Shown piece after piece: positions 16,305 through 24,838 of a DNA stretch of 64,000 nucleotides. This stretch comes from Stenotrophomonas maltophilia. GTDB lineage: Bacteria > Pseudomonadota > Gammaproteobacteria > Xanthomonadales > Xanthomonadaceae. Position numbers and translations under genes: made by a program. The stretch covers positions 395 through 64,394 of the forward strand of contig DJBL01000003.1 in assembly GCA_002435595.1 (NCBI GenBank), in the 5' to 3' direction. A model generated the notes under the pieces. The model ran no database searches. It was not told the DNA's origin and saw only the letters and a list, made by a program, of their open reading frames with translations. Numbering within the stretch: the first letter of the stretch is position 1; every line of letters starts with the position of its first letter.

Positions 16305-17593
16305 AGGTGACCACGCAAGCCCGCACCTACGTCCGCTGGCTGATCGTGGCGCTCATCGCCATTGCCACGGTCATCAACTACATCGACCGCAATGCGCTGG
16401 CAGTGATGTGGCCGCAGATCTCCAAGGATGTCGGCGCCACCAAGGAAGACTACGCGCTGCTGGTCACGGTATTCATGCTGTTCTACGCCGCCGGGCAGTT
16501 CGTGTTCGGGCGCCTGTTCGACATCATCGGCACGCGGCTGGGTTTTGCGCTGTCGATCGCGGTCTGGTCGATCTCGATCGCACTGCACTCGGTGACCCAC
16601 TCCATCCTGTCCTTCAGCCTGGTCCGCGCGATGCTGGGCATCAGCGAAGCCGGTGCCTGGCCGGGCGCGGTGAAGGCCAACGCCGAGTGGTTCCCGGCGC
16701 GCGAGCGGGCCTTGGCGCAGGGCGTGTTCAACGCCGGTGCGTCGATTGGCGCGATCGTGTCGGCGCCGCTGATCGCGGTGCTGTTCCTGTGGCTGGGCTG
16801 GCGCGGCACGTTCATCCTGATTGGTGCGATCGGCTTCGTCTGGCTGCTGCCGTGGCTGGTCATCTATCGCGCCGGCCCGGACAAGCACCCCTGGGTGAGC
16901 GCGGCCGAGCGCGCGTTGATCCTGGATGCCCCCACCGAACAGCCGGCCACGCCCAGGGCCGAGTACGTGCCCAACGTGCGCCAGCTGCTGGGCCACCGCC
17001 AGACCTGGGGCATTCTGATCTCGCGGTTCTTCCTGGACCCGATCTGGTGGCTGTTCGTGTCGTGGCTGCCGATCTACCTGGCCGACACCTTCGGCTTTGA
17101 CATCAAGCAGATCGGCATCTTCGCCTGGGTCCCCTACGTGGGCGCGATGATCGGCAGCCTCGGCGGCGGCTGGTTGTCCGGGCGCCTGATCGGCGCCGGC
17201 TGGAGCGTGGACAAGGCCCGCAAGCTGGTCATCACCCTGGGCGGGGCGATCATGGCCCCGGCCCTGCTGGGCGCGGTGCTGGCCACCGACCCGGTGTGGG
17301 CGGTGGTGACCATCGCTTTCGTGCTGTTCGGCTTCCAGATCGCGATAGGCAACATCCAGACCCTGCCCGGCGACATCTTCAGCGGCAAGTCGGTGGGCTC
17401 GGTGGCCGGGCTCGGCGGCATGGCCGCGGTGGCCGGCACGCTGATCACCACCTGGCTGGTACCGGCGATGACCCATGAATCCTACGCACCCATTTTCATC
17501 CTGGTGGCCGCACTGGTGCCGGCCTCGCTGCTGGCGCTGTGGCTGGTGACCGGGCGCGTCGAGAAACTCGACGGCCCGGCCGCACCGCGCTGA
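16301..17593 (+). CDS. MFS transporter, ACS/hexuronate type, probable DEH importer
   Basis: A 430-residue inner-membrane protein with 12 predicted segments. The N-terminus (VINYIDRNALAVMWPQISKD) and LGISEAGAWPGAVKANAEWF are hallmarks of the anion:cation symporter (ExuT/GarP-like) branch for uronates and sugar acids. It overlaps the PL17 gene by ATGA, which fits import of the unsaturated uronate released in the periplasm. Substrate assignment is by branch and context. Confidence 0.88.
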   Translation: MKVTTQARTYVRWLIVALIAIATVINYIDRNALAVMWPQISKDVGATKEDYALLVTVFMLFYAAGQFVFGRLFDIIGTRLGFALSIAVWSISIALHSVTHSILSFSLVRAMLGISEAGAWPGAVKANAEWFPARERALAQGVFNAGASIGAIVSAPLIAVLFLWLGWRGTFILIGAIGFVWLLPWLVIYRAGPDKHPWVSAAERALILDAPTEQPATPRAEYVPNVRQLLGHRQTWGILISRFFLDPIWWLFVSWLPIYLADTFGFDIKQIGIFAWVPYVGAMIGSLGGGWLSGRLIGAGWSVDKARKLVITLGGAIMAPALLGAVLATDPVWAVVTIAFVLFGFQIAIGNIQTLPGDIFSGKSVGSVAGLGGMAAVAGTLITTWLVPAMTHESYAPIFILVAALVPASLLALWLVTGRVEKLDGPAAPR

Positions 17594-17636
17594 CCCCCTT
17601 CTTTCCTTTCCCCCAACGCACTACTGGAGTTTTTCC

Positions 17637-18392
17637 ATGACCCAATTCAACGACAAGGTGGCCATCGTCACCGGTGGCGGCCGTGACATCGGCCGCGAGA
17701 TCTCGATCAAGCTGGCCGCCGCCGGCGCCAAGGTGTGCATCAACTACGCCAACGACGAGGCCAGCGCGCAGGACACGCTGAAGCAGATCGAGGCCGCCGG
17801 TGGCACCGCCATCGTGCACCGCGCCGACGTGACCGATGCCAAGGCCGTGGCCGGCATGGTCGCCGCCACCCAGGCGGCCTTCGGCGAGCGCATCGACGTA
17901 CTGGTCAACGTGGCCGGTGGCATGGTGCAGCGCCGACCGCTGGCCGAGATCGACGAAGCGTTCTTCCACAAGGTGATGGACCTCAACATGAGCTCGGTCT
18001 ACCTGACCACCCACGCGGTGGTGCCGCACATGCCCGAGGGCGGCGCGATCGTGAACTTCGCTTCGCAGGCCGGCCGCGATGGCGGTGGCCCGGGTGCGGC
18101 GATCTATGCCACCGCCAAGGCCGCGGTGATGACCTTCACCCGCGCCATGGCCAAGGAGCTGGGCCCGCGCGGCATCCGCGTCAACGCGCTGTGCTGCGGC
18201 ATGATCGCCACCCGCTTCCACGATGAATTCACCAAGCCGGAAGTGCGCACCGCCGTGGCCGGCAACACCCCGCTGCGCCGCCAGGGCCGTCCGCAGGAGG
18301 CGGCCGACACCGCCGTGTACCTGGCCTCGGACGCGGCCGGGTTCATCACCGGTGCCAACGTGGACGTCAACGGCGGCACCTACTTCTCCTGA
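17637..18392 (+). CDS. SDR oxidoreductase, probable DEH reductase
   Basis: A 251-residue short-chain dehydrogenase with TGGGRDIG (cofactor loop), NVAGG, Ser in VNFASQAG, and YATAK as the catalytic Tyr-Lys pair; the end NVDVNGGTYFS is typical of the FabG-like branch. In alginate loci such enzymes reduce 4-deoxy-L-erythro-5-hexoseulose uronate (DEH) to 2-keto-3-deoxygluconate with NAD(P)H; this role is inferred from context. ATG 17637 has GGAG seven bases upstream. It lies 43 bases after the transporter and 35 before the esterase, in the same direction. Confidence 0.85.
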   Translation: MTQFNDKVAIVTGGGRDIGREISIKLAAAGAKVCINYANDEASAQDTLKQIEAAGGTAIVHRADVTDAKAVAGMVAATQAAFGERIDVLVNVAGGMVQRRPLAEIDEAFFHKVMDLNMSSVYLTTHAVVPHMPEGGAIVNFASQAGRDGGGPGAAIYATAKAAVMTFTRAMAKELGPRGIRVNALCCGMIATRFHDEFTKPEVRTAVAGNTPLRRQGRPQEAADTAVYLASDAAGFITGANVDVNGGTYFS

Positions 18393-18427
18393 TTGTTCTG
18401 ATTCGCTGACCGCCTGGGAGGGCCGCC

Positions 18428-19609
18428 ATGCTGCGCTGGACCACTGCACTGTCACTTGCACTTGCCACCAGCGCCGCTGCGCTGCCCGCCCATGCCCAGG
18501 TATGGGTGCCGGCATGGACCGCCTCACCCGCACCGGACCGCCAGGACGGCACCCCGGAAGCGCCAGTCCAGTTCGCGCACCAGACGGTGCGCCAGGACAT
18601 GCGCCTGGCCAGCTCGGCCACGGCGCTGCGCTTCCGCATCAGCAATGAACTGGGCGATGCGCCGCTGACCATCGGCGGCGCCTCGGCCCAACGCACCGGC
18701 ACGGCCACCCCAGCCAAGCTGGTCACCTTCAATGGTCGCAGCGAGGTGGTGGTGCCGGTCGGCGCCGCCCTGCTCAGCGACCCGGTGGCGATGACGGTGC
18801 CGGCACTGGCCGATGTATCGCTCACCGTGTATTTCCCGCAGCCCACCAAGCCTGCGGTGCGCCGCACCGCGCTGCGCATCGCCGACGGCCGCCAGGCCGA
18901 GGTGGGCGACAAGGTCAAACTGGCCTACCGGCAGAACGTGGTGTCGGCGGTGCTCGCCGAGCGCGCCAGCACACCTGTGGTCGTGGTCGCCCTGGGCGAT
19001 TCGATCACCGAAGGCGCTACCGCCACGCGCGGCAGCAACGGCGACTGGCCGGCGCTGCTGGCCACCCGCCTGCAGCAGGCCTGCCCGGACCAGGTCGTAG
19101 TGGTGAATGCCGGCATCAGCGGCAACAAGGTCATGGACCACGGCCGCAGCCACAGCGCACTGGCGCGCCTGGACCGCGACGTGATCGCGCTGCCGAACGT
19201 CAGCAAGGTCATCGTGTTCGAAGGCATCAACGACATCCGTCACGACGGCGGCACCCCGCCCAAGGCCGGCCGCAACGCCGAGGACATGGTGCTGGGCTAC
19301 CGGCAGATCGCCGAGCGCCTGCACGGCAATGGCATCGGTGCGATCGCGGCCACCCTCACCCCGTTCGGCGATTCGGACCGCTACGAACCGGTTGCCGCGG
19401 CCACCCGCACCACCCTCAACGCCTGGATGCGCGGCGGACGCAGCGGTTATGACGCACTGATCGACTTCGACGCCATCCTGCGCGATCCGGCCAAGCCGGA
19501 GAACCTGCCCGAGGACATCACCCGCGACCATCTGCACCCCAACGACGAAGGCTACCGGCGCATGGCCGCCGGCATCGACCTGGGCCTGCTGGGGTGCAAG
19601 GCACGATGA
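18428..19609 (+). CDS. Exported SGNH/GDSL hydrolase, candidate alginate O-acetyl esterase
   Basis: A 393-residue protein with a signal peptide (ALATSAAALPAHAQ). An N-terminal beta domain (residues 25-180) precedes an SGNH hydrolase domain: Ser192 in VALGDSITEGA, Gly229 (NAGISGNK), Asn268 (FEGINDI), and Asp367/His370 (DHLHPND). Such exported esterases remove acetyl groups from polysaccharides. Lying between the DEH reductase and KDG kinase genes, with ATGA overlap to the latter, it may deacetylate bacterial alginate so that lyases can act (inference). SGNH esterases are not a standard part of described alginate loci. Confidence 0.85.
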   Translation: MLRWTTALSLALATSAAALPAHAQVWVPAWTASPAPDRQDGTPEAPVQFAHQTVRQDMRLASSATALRFRISNELGDAPLTIGGASAQRTGTATPAKLVTFNGRSEVVVPVGAALLSDPVAMTVPALADVSLTVYFPQPTKPAVRRTALRIADGRQAEVGDKVKLAYRQNVVSAVLAERASTPVVVVALGDSITEGATATRGSNGDWPALLATRLQQACPDQVVVVNAGISGNKVMDHGRSHSALARLDRDVIALPNVSKVIVFEGINDIRHDGGTPPKAGRNAEDMVLGYRQIAERLHGNGIGAIAATLTPFGDSDRYEPVAAATRTTLNAWMRGGRSGYDALIDFDAILRDPAKPENLPEDITRDHLHPNDEGYRRMAAGIDLGLLGCKAR

Positions 19610-20709
19610 GCGCCCAGCAGTTCGTAGTGGCGGCATCCCACGAGCAGCGCTGGGATGCGCTGGCGCTGGGCGAAGTGATGCTGCGCCTGGACCCGGGCGA
19701 AGGCCGCGTGCGCAACGCCCGCCAGTTCAACGTGTGGGAAGGCGGTGGCGAGTACAACGTGGCGCGCGGGCTGTGCAGCACCTTCGGCCACCGCAGCAGC
19801 GTGCTCACCGCGCTGCCGCGCAACGAGCTGGGTGCACTGGCCCAGCAGCTGATCCAGGCCGGTGGCGTGGACACCAGCCAGATCGTCTGGCGGGACTACG
19901 ACGGCATCGGCCGCAACACGCGCATGGGCCTGAACTTCACCGAGCGTGGCTTCGGCGTGCGCGCGCCGCTGGGCATTTCCGACCGCGCGTATTCGGCCGC
20001 CTCGCAGCTGCAGCCGCACGAGTACGACTGGGACGCGGTGTTCGGCCGCGACGGGGCCCGCTGGCTGCACACCGGCGGCATCTTCGCCGCGCTGTCCGAG
20101 CACAGCGCGCAGACCGCCATCACGGCGGTGCAGGCCGCGCGCCGCCACGGCGTGGCGGTGTCCTACGACCTCAACTACCGCGCCAGCCTGTGGAGCAGCC
20201 ATCCCGACCCGGACGCGGCGCGCCACGCCAACTGCACCATCGCCGCCGAGTGCGACCTGCTGGTGGGCGATGAGTATTCCTTCGCGGCCTGCCTGGGCAT
20301 GGACCTGGCCGACCTGGGCAGGCGGGCCACGCCGATGGACGTGGGCCCGGCCGACGCGGCCGCGCAGCGCGCGTTGCAGCGCTTCCCGAACCTGCAGGCC
20401 GTGGCGTTCACCCTGCGCGATGCCAGCACCGCGGCACGCAACGGCTGGGCCGGAGCGCTGCGCACGCGCGAGCGCCTGTACGTCTCCGACCCGCGCGAAG
20501 TGGACCTGCTGGATCGGGTCGGCGGTGGCGATGCGTTCGTGGCCGGGGTGGTACATGCACTGCTGGCCGGCAAGGGCGAGCAGGCCGCGGTGGACCTGGG
20601 CGCGGCGCACGGGGCGCTGGCGATGTCCACCCCGGGCGACACCGCGTGCACCCGCCTGGAGGAAGTGGAAGCAGTGGCGCGCGGTGACGCGGCGGCGGCA
20701 AAGCGCTGA
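19606..20709 (+). CDS. kdgK: 2-keto-3-deoxygluconate kinase (PfkB family)
   Basis: A 367-residue sugar kinase starting at ATG 19606 inside the stop of the esterase gene. The family features are present: ALGEVMLRLDPGEGR at the N-terminus, EGGGEYNVARGL (substrate loop), SYDLNYRASLW, and the C-terminal PfkB signature with the catalytic Asp in DRVGGGDAFVAGVVHAL. KdgK makes KDPG, which an aldolase splits to pyruvate and glyceraldehyde 3-phosphate; no KDPG aldolase gene is in this window. It is the last gene of the alginate operon and ends 14 bases from the convergent Nudix gene. Confidence 0.88.
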   Translation: MSAQQFVVAASHEQRWDALALGEVMLRLDPGEGRVRNARQFNVWEGGGEYNVARGLCSTFGHRSSVLTALPRNELGALAQQLIQAGGVDTSQIVWRDYDGIGRNTRMGLNFTERGFGVRAPLGISDRAYSAASQLQPHEYDWDAVFGRDGARWLHTGGIFAALSEHSAQTAITAVQAARRHGVAVSYDLNYRASLWSSHPDPDAARHANCTIAAECDLLVGDEYSFAACLGMDLADLGRRATPMDVGPADAAAQRALQRFPNLQAVAFTLRDASTAARNGWAGALRTRERLYVSDPREVDLLDRVGGGDAFVAGVVHALLAGKGEQAAVDLGAAHGALAMSTPGDTACTRLEEVEAVARGDAAAAKR

Positions 20710-20723
20710 CGCGTTTGCGGGGT

Positions 20724-21149
20724 TCAGCCCGCCGCTGACAGCCGTGCCAGGCCTTGGCGCGCGGACAGGGTCAGCGGCATCGGCAGCGCGTCGGGGCTGA
20801 ACCAGCCCAGCGCCAGCAACGCCTCCGGTTCCTGCAGCACGGCAACGCTGTCGTCCAGCGTGCGGGCCAGGTACACCGGCGCGATCCAGTGCTGCTGCAG
20901 CGCCGGTTCAAAATGATCCACCACGCACAGCAGCCGTTGAATGGCCACGCGCAGGCCGGTTTCTTCCTGTACTTCGCGGACCACGGCCGCTTCGAGGGTT
21001 TCCATCCAGTCCACCTTGCCCCCCGGCAGGCCCCAGTGGCCCTGTTCGGGCGGGCGCCCGCGCTGGACCAGCAGCACTGCGCCATCGGCACGCTGGATGA
21101 CCGCGCCACAGCCCACGCGCGGTTGGTGGGCAGCAGTGGAATCAGCCAT
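20724..21149 (-). CDS. Nudix hydrolase
   Basis: A 141-residue protein with a complete Nudix box, GX5EX7REUXEEXGU, from GGKVDWMETLEAAV to REVQEETGL (residues about 43-66), preceded by HWGLPGGK. The family hydrolyses nucleoside-diphosphate-linked substrates with Mg2+; the substrate cannot be told. Its start overlaps the end of the upstream TetR gene by eight bases, so the two are co-transcribed. Confidence 0.88.
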   Translation of the reverse strand: MADSTAAHQPRVGCGAVIQRADGAVLLVQRGRPPEQGHWGLPGGKVDWMETLEAAVVREVQEETGLRVAIQRLLCVVDHFEPALQQHWIAPVYLARTLDDSVAVLQEPEALLALGWFSPDALPMPLTLSARQGLARLSAAG

Positions 21150-21738
21150 GTGCCTGCTCCGGCAGGACCTGCATGGCGACCGCCACAGCGGCCAGCAGGC
21201 GGGCGCGGCTGGCGCCGTCGCGGGCCTGGGTGGAGATGCCGTGCAGCACGGTGGCGAAGTAGTCGCCCAGCGCGTGCACGTCCGCCCCGTCGGCCAGCTC
21301 GCCGGCCGTGGCGGCCTGCTGCAGCCGCGCGATGATCTGCCGGGTGCGCTGGCGACGGTGTTCGGCCAGCCAGTCCATCACCGCCTCGTTCTCCGGTGCG
21401 GTGCTGGTGGCCGCCGACACCACCAGGCAACCCTGCGCGCGGCCGCGCTTGGTGTAGGTGAGCACGGCGTCGTGCAGCATGCGTTCGATGGCCGGGCGCA
21501 CCGCCTGCTCGCGCAGCGCGCGGTCGGCAAAGCCGCCGTCGCCGGCTTCGTACAGCGCCACTGCCTCGCGGAACAACTGCTCCTTGCTGCCGAAGGCGGC
21601 GTAGATGCGCGCCGAGGCGATGCCCAGTGCCTCCACCAGCGCCGCCATCGAGGTGCCTTCGTACCCACGCGCCCAGAACAGCAGCATCGCCTGCTTGAGG
21701 GCGTGGTCTTTGTCGAATTCGCGGGGGCGGCCGGCCAT
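21142..21738 (-). CDS. TetR/AcrR-family transcriptional regulator
   Basis: A 198-residue protein. The N-terminal HTH is typical (LFWARGYEGTSMAALVEALG, then ASARIYAAFGSKEQLF). The C-terminal ligand domain (GCLVVSAATSTAPENEAVMD ... LGDYFATVLHGISTQARDG) resembles the AefR/YxaF-type subgroup. It is divergent from the three-gene hydrolase operon starting at 21852, with a near-perfect operator at 21819-21834, so it probably represses that operon and itself. The ligand is unknown. Confidence 0.88.
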   Translation of the reverse strand: MAGRPREFDKDHALKQAMLLFWARGYEGTSMAALVEALGIASARIYAAFGSKEQLFREAVALYEAGDGGFADRALREQAVRPAIERMLHDAVLTYTKRGRAQGCLVVSAATSTAPENEAVMDWLAEHRRQRTRQIIARLQQAATAGELADGADVHALGDYFATVLHGISTQARDGASRARLLAAVAVAMQVLPEQAHG

Positions 21739-21789
21739 GGGGCATCACTACGGAAAGAAGCGGTGCGGCAATTCTAGCGACACCCGGCG

Positions 21790-21819
21790 TTGACCGGGGC
21801 GGACTTGACCCCCTATTCT
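21790..21819 (+). promoter_or_regulatory. Candidate sigma-70 promoter of the hydrolase operon
   Basis: TTGACC (21790-21795) as -35 and TATTCT (21814-21819) as -10, with 18-base spacing, upstream of the TIM-barrel gene. The -10 abuts the palindrome at 21819-21834, so a bound TetR would block this promoter. The match is moderate. Confidence 0.4.
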
Positions 21820-21834
21820 TTGTCGCTCGACAAA
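21819..21834. promoter_or_regulatory. Candidate TetR operator TTTGTCG-CT-CGACAAA
   Basis: A perfect 7-bp dyad with a 2-bp centre in the 113-bp space between the divergent TetR gene and the operon. TetR-family proteins bind 15-20 bp palindromes in such positions. It lies 17 bases before the chosen start of the isomerase-like gene and overlaps its candidate promoter. Confidence 0.65.
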
Positions 21835-21851
21835 CAATGAGGCGACACCCC

Positions 21852-22907
21852 ATGCGTACCATCCAAGGCCCCAGCCTGCACCTGGCTCAGTTCAGTGCCG
21901 ACCAGCCCCCCTTCAACGACCTGCCCTCCATTGCCGCGTGGGCCGCCAGCCAGGGCTTCAAGGCGCTGCAGATCCCGGCGTGGGACGAGCGCCTGTTCGA
22001 TGTGGAACAGGCCGCGCACAGCCAGCAGTACTGCGATGACATGATCGCCATGCTGGCCGGCCACGGCCTGGTGATCAGCGAGCTCACCACGCACATCTTC
22101 GGCCAGCTGGTGGCGGTGCACCCGGCCTACGACGCGCTGTGCGACAGCTTCGCCCCGGCCGCCCTGCACGGCGACCCGGACGCGCGCAGCGCCTGGGCCA
22201 TCGAGCGCATCAAACTGGCGGCCAAGGCGTCGCAGCGGCTGGGCCTGGACCGCATGGGCACCTTCTCCGGTTCGTTCGCCTGGCCGTACCTGTTCCCCTT
22301 CCCGCAGCGCCCGGACGGCCTGATCGAGGCCGCGTTCGAAGAGCTGGCCCGCCGCTGGCTGCCGATCCTGGAGGTGTGCGACGCGCACTGCATCGACCTC
22401 TGCTATGAAATCCACCCCAGCGAAGACCTGCATGACGGCACCAGCTTCGAGCGCTTCCACGCCGCGGTGGGCGGCCACCGGCGCTGCAGGATCCTGTTCG
22501 ACCCCAGCCACTTCGTGCTGCAGCAGCTGGATTACCTGAGCTTCCTGGACATCTACCGCGACTTCATCGGCATGGTCCACATCAAGGATGCCGAGTTCAA
22601 TCCGAGCGGCCGCCAGGGCATCTACGGCGGCTACAGCGGCTGGACCGAGCGCGCCGGGCGCTTCCGCTCGCTGGGCGATGGCCAGGTCGACTTCAAGGGC
22701 ATCTTCTCCAAGCTGGCCCAGTACGACTACGACGGCTGGGCCACGCTGGAATGGGAGTGCTGCCTGAAGAACCAGGAAGACGGTGCGCGTGAGGGCGTGG
22801 CCTTCATCAACGCGCACATCATCACCGTCACCGACCGCATCTTCGACGACTTCGCCGGCGCGCCGGTCAGCCGTGCGCAGATCCACGGCATGCTGGGGAT
22901 CCACTGA
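21852..22907 (+). CDS. TIM-barrel sugar phosphate isomerase/epimerase family protein
   Basis: A 351-residue xylose-isomerase-like TIM-barrel protein. Metal-ligand type motifs are visible: YEIHPSEDL (Glu), LFDPSHFVLQ (Asp, His), MVHIKDAEF (His, Asp) and WATLEWECCL (Glu near the C-terminus). Length and motifs resemble IolE/YcjR-like enzymes acting on keto sugars or inosose. ATG 21852 (MRTIQG) has GAGG nine bases upstream; ATG 21837 lacks a ribosome site. It is the first gene of a tightly overlapping three-gene operon under the TetR operator. The substrate is unknown. Confidence 0.82.
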   Translation: MRTIQGPSLHLAQFSADQPPFNDLPSIAAWAASQGFKALQIPAWDERLFDVEQAAHSQQYCDDMIAMLAGHGLVISELTTHIFGQLVAVHPAYDALCDSFAPAALHGDPDARSAWAIERIKLAAKASQRLGLDRMGTFSGSFAWPYLFPFPQRPDGLIEAAFEELARRWLPILEVCDAHCIDLCYEIHPSEDLHDGTSFERFHAAVGGHRRCRILFDPSHFVLQQLDYLSFLDIYRDFIGMVHIKDAEFNPSGRQGIYGGYSGWTERAGRFRSLGDGQVDFKGIFSKLAQYDYDGWATLEWECCLKNQEDGAREGVAFINAHIITVTDRIFDDFAGAPVSRAQIHGMLGIH

Positions 22908-23776
22908 TGACCACTGCACTTGAGCGCATTACCCACCGCCACGTGCGCATCGACGGTCGCAGCGTGCATTGCGCGATCCTGGGCGAAGGCCGGCCGGTCC
23001 TGCTGATTCCCGGCTGGCCGCAGACCTGGTACGCCTGGCGGCACATCCTGCAGGCCCTGGCTGCACAGGGGTTCCAGGCCATCGCGGTGGACCCGCCCGG
23101 CACCGGCGACTCCGACCCGCCGGCGCACGGCTACGACACCGGCGCCATCGCGGCCACCCTGCACGCGGTGATGCAGCAGCTGGGCCACGCGCGCTACCAG
23201 GTGGTGGGCCACGACGTGGGCATGTGGGTGGCCTACGCGCTGGCCAGCGACCAGCCCCACGCCGTGCAGCGGCTGGCGATCACCGAGGCGGTGATCCCCG
23301 GGTTGGCCGCGGCGCCGCCGGTGTTCGTGGCGCCGGAGGACAACATCTTCCTGTGGCATTTCATGTTCAACCAGGTGCGCGACCTGCCCGAGGCACTGAT
23401 CGCCGGGCGCGAACGCGCCTACCTGACCTTCATGTTCGACCGCTGGGCGCATCGCCGCGAGGCGGTGGCCTGCGAGGTGTACATCCGCGCCTACTCGGCA
23501 CCGGGTGGCTTGAGCGGTGGCTTCGGCTACTACCGGGCGATTCCCGAGACGATCCGCCAGAACCGGCAGCGCGCGCTCACCCCGCTGGCCATGCCGGTGC
23601 TGGCCATCGGCGCCGAGCATGCCACCGCGGACATGCCGATGGACACCATGCGTGCCCATGCCAGCGACCTGCGCGGCACGATGATCGCCGACTGCGGCCA
23701 CTTCGTGATGGAGGAGGCCCCGCAGGCCTTCCTGGACCAGCTGCTGCCGTTCCTGCTGCCGGAGTGCGCCGCTTGA
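22907..23776 (+). CDS. Alpha/beta hydrolase, epoxide hydrolase-like
   Basis: A 289-residue alpha/beta hydrolase. The oxyanion region reads LIPGWPQTWYAW. The nucleophile elbow GHDVGMW has Asp instead of Ser, as in epoxide hydrolases and haloalkane/fluoroacetate dehalogenases; the catalytic His lies in DCGHFVMEEAPQ near the C-terminus. The start shares one base with the upstream stop (TGATG), so translation is coupled to the TIM-barrel gene. The reaction probably opens an epoxide or removes a halide, but the substrate is unknown. Confidence 0.85.
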   Translation: MTTALERITHRHVRIDGRSVHCAILGEGRPVLLIPGWPQTWYAWRHILQALAAQGFQAIAVDPPGTGDSDPPAHGYDTGAIAATLHAVMQQLGHARYQVVGHDVGMWVAYALASDQPHAVQRLAITEAVIPGLAAAPPVFVAPEDNIFLWHFMFNQVRDLPEALIAGRERAYLTFMFDRWAHRREAVACEVYIRAYSAPGGLSGGFGYYRAIPETIRQNRQRALTPLAMPVLAIGAEHATADMPMDTMRAHASDLRGTMIADCGHFVMEEAPQAFLDQLLPFLLPECAA

Positions 23777-24708
23777 GCCTGGACCCGGATATCGCCTGCT
23801 TCCTGCACACCCTGCCACCGCCGGAGGTGGTGGCAGGGTTGACGCTGCAGCAGATACGCGCGGCCAGCGAAGCGGCACTGCCCGCACTGCAGGGCCCGTT
23901 GCAGCCGGTCGCCGAGGTACGCGATTTCAGCGTGACCGCCGCTGACGGCCATGCCATCGGCGTGCGCGCGTACTGGCCGGCCGGACACCGCCCTGGCCAG
24001 GTCCGCGCGGGGCTGCTGTTCGCCCACGGCGGCGGGTGGTTCCAATGCTCGCTGGCGGTGTACGACAACCCGTGCCGGGCGCTGGCCCAGGCCACCGGCT
24101 GCGTGGTGCTGGCGGTGGACTATCGGCTGGCGCCGGAGCACCGCTTCCCGATCCCGCTGGACGACGTCTACGCCGCGCTGTGCTGGAGCCATGCACATTC
24201 CGCGACGCTGGACATCGACCCGGCACGACTGATGGTGGGCGGCGACAGTGCGGGGGGCACCCTCGCTGCGGCGGTCGCGCTGCTGGCGCGTGATCGCGGC
24301 GGGCCGCCGATCCACCACCAGTTGCTGCTGTACCCGGCACTGGATACGGCCAGCGACACCGACAGCCACCGGCAGTTCGGGGAGGGCTATTACCTGGGCA
24401 CGGCACTGATGCAGCGTTGCTGGCAGGCCTACCTGGGCGATGGCAACGCCGCCGACGATGGCCATGCCGTGCCTGCACGGGCTGCCGACCTGCGTCGCCT
24501 GCCGCCGGCCAGCGTGCTGGTCTGCGAGTACGATCCGCTGCGTGATGAAGCTGAGCAGTACGCCGCGCGCCTGCGGCAGGCCGGGGTGACCGTGCACTGC
24601 GAGCGGCTGCCCGGCATGATCCATGCGTGCCTGCACCTGATGGGCACCGCCCCGGCCGCGCGGGTGCTGTTGGACCGCAGTGCGGCGCTGTTGGCCGAGG
24701 TCGTTTGA
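23773..24708 (+). CDS. Alpha/beta hydrolase fold-3 esterase (hormone-sensitive lipase family)
   Basis: A 311-residue esterase starting with TTG 23773, which overlaps the previous stop (TTGA); no ATG serves. HSL-family motifs are present: HGGGW (oxyanion), VDYRLAPEHRFP, the nucleophile GDSAGGTLAA, Asp in EYDPLRDEAE, and His in LPGMIHACL. It hydrolyses short-chain esters. It is the third gene of the TetR-controlled operon, ending 62 bases before a clear two-way terminator. Together with an epoxide-hydrolase-like enzyme and a TIM-barrel isomerase this suggests breakdown of a cyclic or esterified compound (inference). Confidence 0.85.
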   Translation: MSLDPDIACFLHTLPPPEVVAGLTLQQIRAASEAALPALQGPLQPVAEVRDFSVTAADGHAIGVRAYWPAGHRPGQVRAGLLFAHGGGWFQCSLAVYDNPCRALAQATGCVVLAVDYRLAPEHRFPIPLDDVYAALCWSHAHSATLDIDPARLMVGGDSAGGTLAAAVALLARDRGGPPIHHQLLLYPALDTASDTDSHRQFGEGYYLGTALMQRCWQAYLGDGNAADDGHAVPARAADLRRLPPASVLVCEYDPLRDEAEQYAARLRQAGVTVHCERLPGMIHACLHLMGTAPAARVLLDRSAALLAEVV

Positions 24709-24769
24709 GCAAGGACGGTGGCGTGCCGTGCGCACCACCAGCGCGCTGCGCCTGCGGTTCGCCCACGAA

Positions 24770-24794
24770 AAAGGCCCGGCAATGCCGGGCCTTT
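24770..24794. terminator. Bidirectional Rho-independent terminator
   Basis: Perfect arms AAAGGCCCGGC and GCCGGGCCTTT with loop aat, flanked by A and T runs on both sides. It sits between the convergent hydrolase operon and the Ax21 gene and can serve both strands. Confidence 0.85.
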
Positions 24795-24838
24795 CCTGCC
24801 ACGCCGCTCAGGCGCGTGGCGATGCGGTCACGCCGGGA

